Source of the DNA: Leucaena leucocephala
Lineage: Eukaryota > Streptophyta > Magnoliopsida > Fabales > Fabaceae
NCBI GenBank assembly: GCA_037074615.1
Contig: CM073563.1
Coordinates: 13,128,501 to 13,192,500, forward strand
Direction of reading: 5' to 3'
DNA: 64,000 nucleotides
Under the pieces are notes generated by a model. That model did no database searches. It saw only the letters and a list, made by a program, of their open reading frames with translations, and was not told the DNA's origin. Of this stretch, positions 11,953 through 23,960 are shown piece by piece; position 1 is the first letter of the stretch, and every line of letters starts with the position of its first letter. A program made the translations under genes and the position numbers.

Positions 11953-14303
11953 CTTAATGTCTTTATTTAATTGGGTTAGAACATGTTTTCTATATCAATT
12001 TTATTATCAACTGATGTATAAATTAAGAATCTAGCATTGCTTTTATAAATATATGTATATTTTTATTAGAGACAATTCTATTCAAGATATTATCAAATAT
12101 TTATTTATGAAAATGGTACGCATTACATTTTATACATTGTTCCTGTTACAACTGGAGTAAAAGCCCACTATATAAATATTTTTTTTGTACAAGTAATTAG
12201 AGGTTTGTGTTTATTTTGAAAACTGCTCAGACCATCTTTTCAATAACCACCGATATAATTATTAATTAATTAAATGAGTAATTCAATTATATAATAAAAC
12301 TCCCACTTTCCAATAATTAATTAGTCAGTCCTATTATGCTATAAAAGCCACCACTAACTATTCATAAGCTATAACCTATTGCAAATTAGGCACAATAATT
12401 AGGTTTCCATAGATATATGTCTATCTTACAAGCAAATTAAGTTATTTTGGTGATCAAATACTTGATTCAAAATCTATTCTAAATTCCCAATGTTTAGGTT
12501 CCTTTAGAACATCCAAATAAGTAGCAATCAAATTTCTCATGTTTTAGAACAATCAAGCAAACAATTGAAATCAACAAACATAATATTAAAGCAACTAACA
12601 GTAGAAATCAACATCCAGTAATCCATAATCAAGCTACAGCAATCTAAAGTGAAGATTTAACTACATAAATTGCGCATTCTAGAATAAAGTACAAATCAAA
12701 TCAATCCCAAAACAAAAGATATAAAAAGCAGGAGAAAAGAGAGGAAACTAGCTAGTAATTGGTGCCAATTTTCCATTCGTTCATCGATCTTCCACATCCC
12801 CAAGCCCTAATCCTTTTCCATTTGAGCCTCCAACCCACATTCTTTAGGGAACTATATTAATATTCCTTTATTGTTCTTCAATTAACAATCTCTCAATTAA
12901 TGTGACATTGGATAATAAATTAAATTCTAATTCAATTTATATTTAATTTGGTAAGAACCCAAATTAAATACACTATCCTATCAAGGGCAGATTCGAAGTC
13001 CAACATGCACATTCTAATTACATAACTTGATTTTTTACCTTCATGAACCCCACTTTCTTTTGCTCAAAATGTTTAACTACACCTAAAAGAAATCAACAAT
13101 CATGAATAAAATACTTGTTTACATTAATTATCTATCACTCTTATACCCATTTATGATAATGATATTCAAATTCAAGAGCATATGGTGCAATGTTTTTAAT
13201 TTTCCTACAAAATGAAGCAAATACATATAAAAAAATTGATGACTACTTAAAAGGACCTCAAATATCAACAAATATGGTGAATCATCATTCGATATAACTT
13301 AATGTGTGATATGATGTAGTGGAATTTGATAAAACTCGGTGGATTTCCCAAAGACGTAGCTCTTTTTCTTTCCTGCCCATTTATTTGTGATATCTTATCA
13401 AATCGTTGTCGTCCTTTATTTCAAAAACTGATATAATATTTCCGAATTATCCTTTATTAAAGTCTTTAACTTCTATTGATTCTAACATTAATTATGAGAG
13501 AGTTTAATTTCCTCTATTCTACGTAGACCATAATTACGAAGGCAACATATGGAAATATTTAATTAATAAATGCTTCAGGAAGATTATGATATTAATAACT
13601 ACTATAAAAAGTTTATAAACAAAGCCTTATAATTAGAAACAAAGAGAGTAACGCTAATCATTTTTGTGTAATATATATACACAATAAAAAGATCTCCATT
13701 TAATATGATTATACTTTTTAGTCACTAAATTATGTAGTTTTTTTTGCGTGAATTAAATTTTGTAGTTTGACATACTTAAATAGGGATAATAATTCATTTC
13801 ACTGAACTGTTGACTATGTAAAACTATATGTAAAGCATAGCTTTTATTTATTTATTTATTTATTTATTTATAAACGTTTATATGAGTTAGGTATGAGAGA
13901 ACCACTAGGATAAAGATATACTTTAAATTCAAATAATTCATATAAAATATTTACAGATAATTTACTCACAAAATCTTTACGTCGACTAGATGAAATAAGG
14001 GCAATTTTAGGGAGAAAGGTGCAAATTAAAATACGTCACTCAACAACATAAAATGAAAAAGGCGACATAGCATGCACACACATTTTGCAAAGTTCCTTTC
14101 AAATTTATGAGTGCCAACCCCACTATCTTTCCATAAACCAGCCCTCCGTTTTGATTAATGTGAAACAATATTTATATTTATACAATAAACAAATAATTAA
14201 ATAAATAATTGAAGTGGTTGATGCGTGTGTGAGCATTGATGATATTTTGTAACCTTCATTTTAGTATCAGACCCAAGGGGAAAATGGAGAATAGCCGATT
14301 CAA
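11953..14303. other. Intergenic DNA upstream of the aspartic protease gene
   Basis: No gene recognised. A (TTTA)n microsatellite is at about 13844-13871. The last several hundred bases should hold the distal promoter of the protease gene, but I see no element I can name with confidence. Confidence 0.45.
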
Positions 14304-14311
14304 TATAAATA
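14304..14311 (+). promoter_or_regulatory. TATA box of the aspartic protease gene
   Basis: TATAAATA lies 53 bp upstream of the protease ATG. A start site about 30 bp downstream (about 14335) would give a very short 5' UTR of about 30 bases. Confidence 0.6.
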
Positions 14312-14338
14312 GCTTGATCATCTCTAACTTCCTCATTA

Positions 14339-14419
14339 ATGGTGAAAACACAAAATCATCATCATGGGGGTGATGTTGATACTTCTTTTGTTTCTTCAAA
14401 GTTTAATTACTTCTATTGA
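14339..14419 (+). other. Short upstream ORF overlapping the protease start
   Basis: ATG at 14339 opens a 26-codon frame that includes HHHGGDVDTS and ends at TGA 14417-14419. It is out of frame with, and overlaps, the main ATG at 14364. If the mRNA starts upstream of 14339, scanning ribosomes would meet this ATG first. If the start lies at or just after 14335-14339, the ATG may be too close to the cap or absent. It could dampen translation or be irrelevant. Confidence 0.35.
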
Positions 14420-15797
14420 AACCACTACAGCGAAAACGCACGTCTCGTTCTCGTACCCTCATTTTCAACACCTTGACGTGAAACAAAGCATTGAAGAGAC
14501 CAAACTCAACTTGACCCGAGAGACGATGATGACGACGGAGAGTGTGGAACAAAACGGGAAGCTTAGACTCATACTAGTTCACAGAGACAAAATGATGAGT
14601 TTGCACCACCGTGAAGGTCGTCATCACAATGATCATGGCCGGCGTTTCAGTGATCGAATGAAAAGAGACATGAAAAGGGTGGCATCCCTGACCAGACGGC
14701 TTAGTTTTGAAGCCGACGCGTTCGGGTCGGATGTGGTTTCGGGTATGGAAGAAGGAAGTGGAGAGTACTTTGCTAGAATTGGAGTAGGAAGCCCTCCAAC
14801 AAATCAGTACGTTGTGATTGATTCAGGAAGTGACGTTATATGGCTCCAATGTCAACCATGTGACCAGTGTTACCCCCAATCCGACCCGGTATTCAACCCG
14901 GCTGATTCTGCCTCTTTCGATGGAGTCTCGTGCTCGTCAGCCGCCTGCAACCGCCTGGAGAATGCATATGCAGGGTGTAGTCAAGAGGGTAGATGCCGCT
15001 ACCAGGTGTCATATGGTGACGGTTCCTACACCAAAGGGACGCTGGCTCTTGAAACCCTCACCATGGGTCGGACTACAATCCAAAACATGGCAATCGGGTG
15101 CGGGCATAAGAACCAAGGCATGTTTGTGGGAGCGGGTGGATTGTTGGGTCTTGGAGGTGGGTCCATGTCTTTCGTGGGGCAGCTGGGTGGCCAAACGGGG
15201 GGTGCCTTTAGCTATTGTTTAGTAAGTCGGGGCACCGGCTCATCCGGGTCACTTGAATTCGGTCGTGAATCCATCCCCCTTGGGGCTTCCTGGGTTCCTC
15301 TGGTTCATAACTTACGGGCCCCAAGTTTCTACTATGTCGGGCTTTCGGGTCTTGGAGTCGGAACCCTGCGGGTGCCCATTTCAGAAGATGTTTTCAGTCT
15401 AGGCGACCAAGGGGATGGTGGCGTCGTGATGGACACCGGCACCGCCGTCACAAGGCTTCCGAAGGCAGCATACGAAGCATTCCGAGACGATTTTATTGCC
15501 CAAACCACCAATCTTCCACGTGGATCCAGAGCATCCATTTTCGACACGTGTTATAACTTGAACGGGTTTGTGTCGGTTCGGGTACCAACTGTATCCTTTT
15601 ATTTCACGGGTGGGCCGATCCTAACACTGCCAGCACGCAACATTCTGATTCCTATAGACACTGTTGGAACTTTCTGTTTTGCGTTTGCTCCTTCTCCTTC
15701 AAGGCTTTCTATCATAGGGAACATTCAACAAGAAGGGATACAAATCTCAGTGAATGTAGCCAGTGGGTTTGTGGGTTTCGGGCCCGATGTCTGTTAA
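14364..15797 (+). CDS. Aspartic protease, ASPG2-like (nepenthesin/A1B type)
   Basis: Intact single-exon gene of 477 codons encoding a pepsin-family endopeptidase of the plant A1B group. An N-terminal hydrophobic segment (residues 1-20) looks like a secretion signal. A basic, His-rich propeptide follows, to about residue 125. The catalytic domain (about 134-477) has the two active-site motifs DSGS (Asp153) and DTGT (Asp357), and a flap YGDGS with Tyr217. A Cys cluster after the first motif (C163, C166, C169, C190, C195, C205, C211) is the nepenthesin-type insertion. Cys285, 396, 438 and the C-terminal Cys477 fit conserved disulfides. Length, lack of introns and motifs such as GGGSMSFVGQLGGQTGGAF match my recollection of Arabidopsis ASPG2 (At3g20015), so orthology is likely but unproven. 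ASPG1 of the same subgroup acts in guard-cell ABA responses; substrates here are unknown. The gene is much GC-richer than its surroundings. Confidence 0.96.
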   Translation: MGVMLILLLFLQSLITSIETTTAKTHVSFSYPHFQHLDVKQSIEETKLNLTRETMMTTESVEQNGKLRLILVHRDKMMSLHHREGRHHNDHGRRFSDRMKRDMKRVASLTRRLSFEADAFGSDVVSGMEEGSGEYFARIGVGSPPTNQYVVIDSGSDVIWLQCQPCDQCYPQSDPVFNPADSASFDGVSCSSAACNRLENAYAGCSQEGRCRYQVSYGDGSYTKGTLALETLTMGRTTIQNMAIGCGHKNQGMFVGAGGLLGLGGGSMSFVGQLGGQTGGAFSYCLVSRGTGSSGSLEFGRESIPLGASWVPLVHNLRAPSFYYVGLSGLGVGTLRVPISEDVFSLGDQGDGGVVMDTGTAVTRLPKAAYEAFRDDFIAQTTNLPRGSRASIFDTCYNLNGFVSVRVPTVSFYFTGGPILTLPARNILIPIDTVGTFCFAFAPSPSRLSIIGNIQQEGIQISVNVASGFVGFGPDVC

Positions 15798-16132
15798 GTA
15801 ATTATTATTACAGTATATATAAATCTATCTAGTCTTAGTGCTACATAATTAATTAATATTTATATTTTGTAATATATATATATATATATATATATGAAGA
15901 TAAGTCATGCGTGTGGTAATAATTAGCCGCTCAAAGTATATTCGAATGAAAGCAGTTTATATGAATTTGGTTTAAATGATGTTTCTTAATTTTTAATATA
16001 AAAGTTAGTTAATTAAATTAGATAAATTATTGAATATATAATATGAATTTATTTTAAAAAATTAAATCTGTTCATAACTAATTAATTAATTTATTTATTT
16101 TAATTTATTTAAATTATTCAACAACTCTTATA
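15798..16132 (+). other. 3' region of the protease gene with AT microsatellite
   Basis: Follows the TAA stop. AT-rich, with an (AT)n tract at 15871-15895 and several AATAAT/AATATA-like words that could serve as plant poly(A) signals. No single site stands out. Confidence 0.4.
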
Positions 16133-16408
16133 TTCTCTCTATCCCAAAATATATGGTCTATTTCTTTAAATTGGATTGTCCCATTTTATAAGATCCCTTG
16201 AGTTTGTTTGAACAATAATTTTTTTTTACCTATTTTATCCATTTCGTCTCATCATTAGCCATTATTATCCTCCTATTTAACTATAAATGAGGGCATATTT
16301 TAAAAAAAAAAGAAATATATCTTCTATATATTTATTACCTTAATTAGTTTTAACTGTTTTTTTTAATAACATAATTCGATTAAAATGATATTTTTGGGAT
16401 GGAGGGAG
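16133..16408. mobile_element. Stowaway-like MITE downstream of the protease gene
   Basis: A 276-bp element flanked by TA (16131-16132 and 16409-16410). The left end TTCTCTCTATCCCAAAATAT and the reverse complement of the right end, CTCCCTCCATCCCAAAAATA, match at most positions, the standard Stowaway pattern. The interior is AT-rich and non-coding. It lies about 340 bp after the protease stop codon. Confidence 0.8.
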
Positions 16409-16410
16409 TA

Positions 16411-17029
16411 TTAAGCATAGAGTGTTTTTTCTGACACCAAATTATGATTTTAATTGTGCAAAGGTGGGGTGTAAAGAATGGATATGATGTGGAGGGAATA
16501 GTCAAAAGAACAATGGAAAGTTTGATTTGGTAGGATAGGCATTTGGAGTCAGAAAGAGTATCCAAGATAAGACTTGTATTTGGTAGAATTAAAACTATAA
16601 GAAAGAAAAACATATAAAGGACCATTGAAAATATAAACATCAAAATGGTTCCTCTAAATGACTTAATTCTTTTAAAGTTTTTAGATGATTTATGGAATTA
16701 AGTTCTTTTGTGAAATGACCTAACTGTTTTCATGTAAAAACAAAATCTCTTCACCGTCGATGCCTTGTTGTCGATAGTGACAATAACAACTAAGTAGGGG
16801 GTGGAGGCTTTTTATTTTTTTGCATGAGAACAATTTGGTCATTTCATAAAAACTTAATTTAATAATAATCTCTATAAATTCATAAGAATTAAGTCATTTA
16901 AAGAATATTTTGAGATTGTCATATTTTGGGTGGTTTTTATATATACACCTTTCTCTCTAAAACTAATGATTTGAATAACTAGGAATATTGACCCTCACTA
17001 GTGACTACACGTTGCTGTGTATAATTGTT
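16411..17029. other. Intergenic DNA, nothing recognised
   Basis: AT-rich, with ORFs only in low-complexity frames. No RNA gene or repeat termini seen. Confidence 0.45.
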
Positions 17030-17501
17030 TGAAGGGTTTTGATGGATATGTTCCAAATAGTTTAGGGAAGGTGGAGAGATTCGGGTGTACCTGAGATGTA
17101 CACCATGTTCTTTGACAGTCACGCGCTAACTTGGTCACATTGATAGATTTAGGTATTTAAACATAGCAAATGCATTGATAGAAGAAGAGAGAGTAGCAAA
17201 AAAATTCTAGAGAGAGAGAATTCATCTGATTTGAATTATAGGACTCATAATCAGGAGTTATGCTATCTCATAATTCTCTCCCTCAACCCACATATGTATC
17301 CCAACTGTCCCACTCATAATTTGGATGAAAGTGAAAAATTACATGATAACCTTCTAGACCTTTTTGGTTATTACCACTTGAGACCTAGACTCTTAGTAAT
17401 TGTCACATGAGCCCCAAACTTTTGGTTATTGTTACTTGAGCCCCATATTATATGGGCTAAGGACAATCTACTAAGGGTGGATCAGGGCCCAAATTCTAAC
17501 A
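17030..17501 (-). repeat. 3' LTR of a minus-strand copia element
   Basis: Read on the minus strand, the LTR begins TGTTAGAATTTGGGCCC directly after a purine tract, GTGAGTGGGAGA (17502-17513), and ends ACCCTTCA at 17030. A diverged relative lies at 63176-63548 in the same orientation. Both share the purine tract, the TGTTAGRAA start and the CCTTCA end. LTR length is about 472 bp. No target duplication is seen because the other LTR is missing. Confidence 0.6.
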
Positions 17502-18475
17502 TCTCCCACTCACAATTGGTGGATGGTATATTATGGGCCTATCCTCTCTCTCTTCTTTCTTTTATATTAAGTACTTTGTCATGACAACATGGGCATGGTG
17601 TCTTCACTTAGCCACCTGTACTAGAAATTCCTTTTACATGACAAGCACAAGGCAACCTTCTTCATGTAGCTTGAATTCAATGATATGCCTCAGATATTCT
17701 AGATTTACCTATATACACTTTTCTATGGCCAATCTAATCCCTCTAGATCAATACTTGACTCAGATTTCTTTTCTTGTAAGCCCAGTGTCCACACTTATGA
17801 TGATGAATTATCATAAGGGATATGTCACCAACACTAGTATACGTTTGTATATTGGGGTAATCTTCCTTTCGCCTATATATTACTTTGATATGGATCAACC
17901 GTTTTTCTAGTGTAATTCCTTATCGTATCTATCATGATAGCAGGATAATGATAAAGTAGCAATGGTTGAAACATACATCCATGATATTGTCAAAGTCAAA
18001 GGAAACTAATAAAACGATTGTTCATCTTGGGATTCACACAACTATGAAGCAGGGATCTTCCACTTGCTTCCTTTTTGTGGTTCTTCTAGCGTATGTGGTA
18101 TGAATCAAATACTATGGTATTACTCTTATACTATAAGACCGTATGTCCTATTGGATTTATCATTAACAATGTACAGACTTAAGTCCAAACACTTTCATTA
18201 TGTAGATCCAAAATTTTCAACTCTACTCATATCACATGACGTCAACATTAAAGGATTTGTTAGCTAGCTATAGTTATCATGGAAGTAGGTTTCCATGGTT
18301 CAATCTAATTAAATATATAGATCTCATCTCGACTTACTACACTTTAGTTGAGGCAACCTATAGTTTGTATTTCTTCTCTACCATATTAACACTTTTTGCT
18401 GCTTTATTAGTTAACACAAATTTCTTATCTTTGTACACTCCACCTGAGTATCAAAGGCGGTTGCCTGTGTGAGAG
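17502..18475 (-). mobile_element. 3' untranslated region of the minus-strand copia
   Basis: Continues upstream, on the minus strand, from the LTR at 17030-17501. It matches 63549-64000 block by block: AGATTTACCTATATACACTT against AGATTTACCCATATATACTT, and CTTTCGCCTATATATTACTT against CTTTCGCCCATATATTATTT. No pol domain is recognisable before the similarity fades near 18475. Overlapping plus-strand ORFs here (17533-17910, 18064-18472) are incidental. Confidence 0.5.
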
Positions 18476-19050
18476 AGTCAACCTTTTTAACCTATATGAC
18501 ATATTGGACATTGTATATTTTTACACAAACACATCAAGTAATGATAAAAAACATAATTCCATCAATCATAAAAGCATTCCATAAGGTTTGCATTTCACAT
18601 TTTATGCATACTAAGAGCTTGTACATGTCTCTCAAAGACTTCTCGCCTATTGGTTTTGTTAGGGGGTTTGCTACCATACAACTCAAAAATAACTTCTGGA
18701 TCACTGAGAATATACATAAACAACTTGAGCACACATAAAATAGGGAAAATGAGAAATTTTAACTCACCACAAAGAGAATGAACGAAAAGCAAGTGCCATA
18801 AAGTAGTGCTGTGAGGTTTGGGGATAGAGTGCCTAAATGCAAAAGTAGAGCCCAGACACAGTGACGACTATGATGACCACAAACACAAAAACCACAAACT
18901 GAGGATGATGACACACTGATGATGACATCCATGAACCCACCAACAAAGAGCAGACAATATGGTGGTAGTCTTGTTGGAAAAGAGTGGTTAACGGTATGGG
19001 AAGAGTGTGCGCTTGAAATGAGTAAGGTAGAGAATTACGTTGAAAATGAA

Positions 19051-20040
19051 TAAAGATTTCAAAAACTGCTAGGTTTAAAAACTAGTAAAGTGACGGTTCC
19101 ATAAGAAAAAACACTATTTAATAATTTAGGTAGCCATTCTTGAGAAGGAACCGTTAATAAAGATTTTGAAAATAACATAAGATGACAGTTTAATTAATAT
19201 TTTAGTTAACCATTTCTTTAAAAAAAACCATTAAATATTGTACATATTTTTTAATAGATTTTTCTAATAAAAAGAACTACTATACGATTTTGTTAGTAAC
19301 CATGAAGTATTGTACATTTTTTTAAAAAAGCCACATTTTCACAAACACAAACAAAGAAAAATAAATAATAGAGCAAGAAAATGGAAAACAAAAACAAAAC
19401 AAAGAATGAAAAGAGAACAAAATAAAACTAATTTAAAACTTCATCTTTCACATCGTCATCCTCATCACCTAAGGAAGGAGCAGAAGCATCTGAGGAAAAA
19501 TCGTATTCAATCCTATGGTGATCAAGAAATAGGTTCACCTTCTTGTTCAAGGTGTAGCAATAGTTGTTAAGCTTCATCAAGCATCGCTTCAAGCAAACAA
19601 CCCTATTCATCAGCGTTTGGTAGACAGGAGGTAGAGGAAGAGGAAGAGGAGGAGGAGGGGTTTGGCTGGAATAATAAGATCTTTAGTGTTTTACAATTTT
19701 CTTCTTTTTGAGAGAGAACTACTGATGAAGATTTACGTTAGAGAGACAAGTTTAAATAGTAGGGGAGAGTGATATTTCCCAAGAACTATGTTTAAATATG
19801 TAGTTGACAGTTTGCCAAAGGTGGTAACTAGAACACATTTAACCATTGATATTTAAAGGTGCTCACTAGAATGCCAATCTTTACTTAATGGTTATGTATA
19901 ATAAACTGTTAAATAAGCCCAATATCAAGTTGATAGTTATTCAGTTAGAGTTGTCCATAATACCAGATATGTGACAGTTGTTGTTGGAGAACTATCAAGT
20001 ATTGTGGTTCCTTTTTTAAAACTTGTAAACTAAAATCTAT
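19051..20040. mobile_element. Decayed CACTA-like subterminal repeat region
   Basis: Short motifs of the type GACGGTTCC / GGAACCGTTA / AACCATTTCTTT / ACCATTAAATATTGTACA recur in both orientations at 19080-19310 and again at 19800-20030 (GTTGACAGTTTG, AACTGTTAAATAAG, GAACTATCAAGTATTG). This resembles the TNPA-type subterminal arrays of CACTA elements. A minus-strand acidic ORF (19428-19610) lies between them. No CACTA termini could be paired, so the call is tentative. Confidence 0.3.
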
Positions 20041-23000
20041 TCCCATATGCTAAATTAATTACATATTTTTTTCACAATAAACATAAAAATAGAAAATGAA
20101 ACATAGTCATCTTCTTCATCACCACTAGTGTACTCCTTCGCCTACACCCTACTCAAAGAGGCCTAATAATTTTCAACCTCAGATTCAATATCTTCTGCAG
20201 GTTGAACCTCATCATTTTGCTCAATGATGAAGTTGAAGATCATGTTCACATTCTGGGCATATATTATAACATCCTTACTTTCATACATCTTGTAGACCAT
20301 TCAGTACAATTTAGAACCACTTACAAGACCTTGGAAGTCCATTAGCCAAATCTGGAATTTTACTCTTTCTTGGGTTACTGTTCATATGGTATTCCAGATT
20401 ACGCAACAAACTTTGAAAAATCATAATTAATTCCAGAAAAATCAAAATGAAGTGGTTCAGAAAGCTAAGTGAAGATAACATCTTGAAATATAAGGGAAAA
20501 ATAATTTCTAGACTAAATGATTAACTAATTAATATAGTTTATTCGTTGAAATTTAGTATTCATTTGGTCAAAAACTCTGGAAACAGATTCTGATCCCTTA
20601 CTTTGGAAATTCATTTCTCTTGATATACACATCTAAATGAAACTGCTTCATGGCCTACGTTTTTACCATTTTAGTTTCCCTTCTTTTACTTTCAATAATT
20701 GTTCCAGCATGCATAAGCCATCAAATAAGCTTCTCAATATTCATATACATCATGTATATATGCCATAAATATTACAAATAGTTTTATCACATAAATGGAC
20801 ACCTTATATGTCATTTACATACATAGATAATCTATAGCATATGCTAGGATCTCAATTACTTCCATTCTTTAGCTCTTCTCCATGTATACATTTTTCATCA
20901 TGCTTGACCTAAATTGGTTGGTTATGGGAGATTGAGATTCTAGGGAATCTCAGTAGCAAACATTACCACTTAAACATGCAAGATGGATGCTAATGCATGA
21001 TATATAATTTCATTAAATTTTCTTTGATTAGTGACATGCCATCATGCTATATACTCTTACATAAAGTGCATGGCCATGAAAAACATGTTATTCACAATAC
21101 ATTCAACATCATTTATCATGTCATAACATCATCAAATAACATATACATGTCAACACATAAGCTTACCACATCAAGCACATAAAGAGTTAAGTTCACTACC
21201 TTGCACTTAAGCTTTCCTTTTGATCTTTAGCATTTGCTACCTAGCTTTCCTTTTGATCTTTAGCATTTGCTCCCTAGCTTTCCAATCCTACACAAAATCA
21301 TTATACAAACTCAATGGAAGCATTAAATCATTGAAATTCCATTTTCTTCGCTCATGAACAGTGCAGACCGAACAGGGTACACCATGACAAAGTCAAGAAT
21401 ATCAATTTGATTCAACAACCAACCACTTAACTAGCTTGTTTAAACTTCAATCATATGTTTCTAACTTTAATTTCTTCTTTCCCCTTTCATCTAAGGTTTT
21501 TGGGAAGCACCTCCCCTTAGAGAAAACTCAACTTTCCCCCCATGAAAACTCTAAGTTCAAGCTCCCAAATCAAAGGAAAATAAGCTAGGAGAGATTGCTT
21601 ACCTTTAATTTCTAGCTTGCTTGAACTTTGGTACCTTGAATCTTCTTTATCTTGGCTTGAGTTTTCATTTTGTAAGAGTTTCCCCAAGGGTTGGCATGCC
21701 ACGGTTTTGATGCAGAATTGAGGGGGTATTTATAGCCAAAATCCATGAAAAATCAATGGCCAAAATTGATTTGGTTACTATTTGGTCCAAGGGCTTATAT
21801 TTAATCTTGGATTTAACTTTTTCTAAAAAGAATAATTATGACATCATGTGGGACAGCTCATGGGACACCTAAGAGGGGTATGTGGCATGCTGCCCATGTA
21901 AGGAAGCTTTTGGAAAAATTTTAGTCCAATCCGGTACCGATCGGAGCAGTTTTATAACAATCGGACTTTGTTCTGTTCCTAATTTTTTGTAATATTCCAA
22001 GATATGTATTATGTCCTAGAAATCAATGTCTAGACTTCTCATACCATTGAAATTGATATACTGAATATTTATCTACCATCCATTCCTTAAAAAATGACCA
22101 AAATACCCTTGGTGTCCTTTCTTGTACTGTACTAACCCTAAGGGCATAATTGTCATTTCACCCCTCTTTGTACTGCCTCAAGGCCTATAATGGCTCAACT
22201 AATCATATTTATACCATGTGACACGTTTTTAGCCTATCCCAGATGACCAAAATGCCCTCCGTCCATCTCTAGTACAATCTGAGCATCTAGGGGCATTTTT
22301 GTAATTTCACACCTTTTCTGGACACTGGCCCCTTCTACTGATGAACTGGTACCCTGGGTTTTGGGACTTTCTTGGCGTCATCATGGGCCTATATATGTGG
22401 TCATTTGATCTCATTCTATCCAGGCTGACATACTGATAAATTCCATTATCGGATCATGGGTGTTAACAAACTCCTTTCAAAATTCACTAATATGTGAATA
22501 ACTTTTTATACAGAACTTTTTCCAGAGTTCTGTCAGGTCCAGGACATCTGACACTGTAGGATATACTTTCCTGTAATTTGCCCACTTATATCTAAAGTCT
22601 ATAAAATCTGATAAAATTTCAGATAACTTTTAAACTATTAGATAAATATCTGTTGTTTGGAGCCCTAATAAAATTTCTGTGTCATATCAGATTAACTAGC
22701 ATATCTTCCTCTATTTACTTATGGAATATGGGATTGAAATACTTCTGGGCAGTTCTAACCCTTTCCAAGCTGATCTTTCTATAATTATAATTTTGCCCTT
22801 GAACTTTTTATTTAATTACATTTAAGTCCCTTAACTTTTGAAAATTACCACTTTCGGCCCAAATCTTGTTTCTACTTTTACTTTTGGCTTTTAACCTTTT
22901 CTACTTTGCGTTTAGGTCCTTCTCTTTCTTCAAGACTCATATAACCTTTATCATTTCTTCTGATCTTTGCCATAATCATTTCTAAACCTCTTTTCACTAT

Positions 23001-23960
23001 CAATATTATACAGATAGAGAAAATTAGGATATGACATATATGGTGAGCCTCTTCATGGATCGGTTGATGTGAGACACCATCTGAACAAGAGTGTCTAGTT
23101 GACGAGGATGTGGAGGAGGGGGAGGAGGCAAATGAGGAGCTATCTGATATCTCATGTTGCAAGCAAAGAGAGAAGAAAACGATTACCTGAACTATCAAGG
23201 AAGATAAAATAAAAGTAGGAAAAGACAAGTTTATTAAATAGAGTGGAAGTAATTGCTTTTAACCATCAAATCATGTTGGAAGTTAGTGAATCAAACTTAA
23301 AGTTACTTGGTTATCATGCCAATAGAATGAGGAAGAAGAAGATCGTTTGAATATTCTACAATGGCTATTGTGTAGCAAAAATCAACTGTTAGAATATACA
23401 ACAGTTATACAAAAGAACTATTAAATATATTATATATTTGTTTTTACAATTTTACATGAAGAACCATCAACTCATTTTTTTTGAATTCAAATATAAAAAT
23501 AATATATAACATTTATTATGTCTAATTGCCAACTATTTAGTAAATGTACTTGCAAGTTTGTGTTATAATCGTCAACTATAGGTTTATGCAGACTCTGCTT
23601 TATGATACTTGTCCTTGCTTCTCTATAACCATTATGTATGTGGTGCCATATATTTAAAACAAGACATAAAACTCTGTGTATTGCATGGAACATTATAATT
23701 TTTGAACAACATCTTTTAAAATATGATCTAGCTAGTGTCAAGCTAGTAAATAAAATATTGAAAAACTTTCTCCTTTAAGTATCATTTAGTCATTGATAAT
23801 TGCAAAATGAATTAGATGAATAAATTTTTTTAACATGAAATGCTAAAGAGAGAAAAAAAGTGAACAAAATAAAATCACGTACAGTATAATTGTCAAAGTA
23901 TATACATATAGAATTTTCATGGTTATGCTAAATAATAAATAAAATTAATTTAATCTACTC
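20041..23960. other. Repeat-derived non-coding DNA
   Basis: No protein gene recognised. 21890-22340 holds sentences such as CCAAAATACCCTTGGTGTCC, GGGCATAATTGTCATTTCA and CCAAAATGCCCTCCGTCC, typical of the leader part of gypsy-type LTRs in reverse orientation. I see no LTR pair. A 33-bp direct duplication is at 21211-21276. 23240-23480 again has inverted short motifs (CAACTGTTAGAATATACAACAGTTAT). Minus ORFs at 21517-21702, 22878-23228 and 23487-23741 match no family I know. Confidence 0.35.
21211..21276. repeat. 33-bp direct duplication
   Basis: GCTTTCCTTTTGATCTTTAG followed by CATTTGCT is repeated exactly 33 bp later (21211 and 21244), with the start of a third GCTTTCC at 21277. Confidence 0.9.

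Noticed and set aside
14818..15547. Other-frame ORFs inside the protease gene (14818-15222 plus; 15009-15194 and 15332-15547 minus)
   Set aside because: Shadows of the GC-rich protease coding sequence.
17533..18738. Series of plus-strand ORFs (125, 67, 78 and 89 codons)
   Set aside because: They lie antisense to a copia 3' untranslated region and are not conserved as frames in the copy at 63.5 kb.
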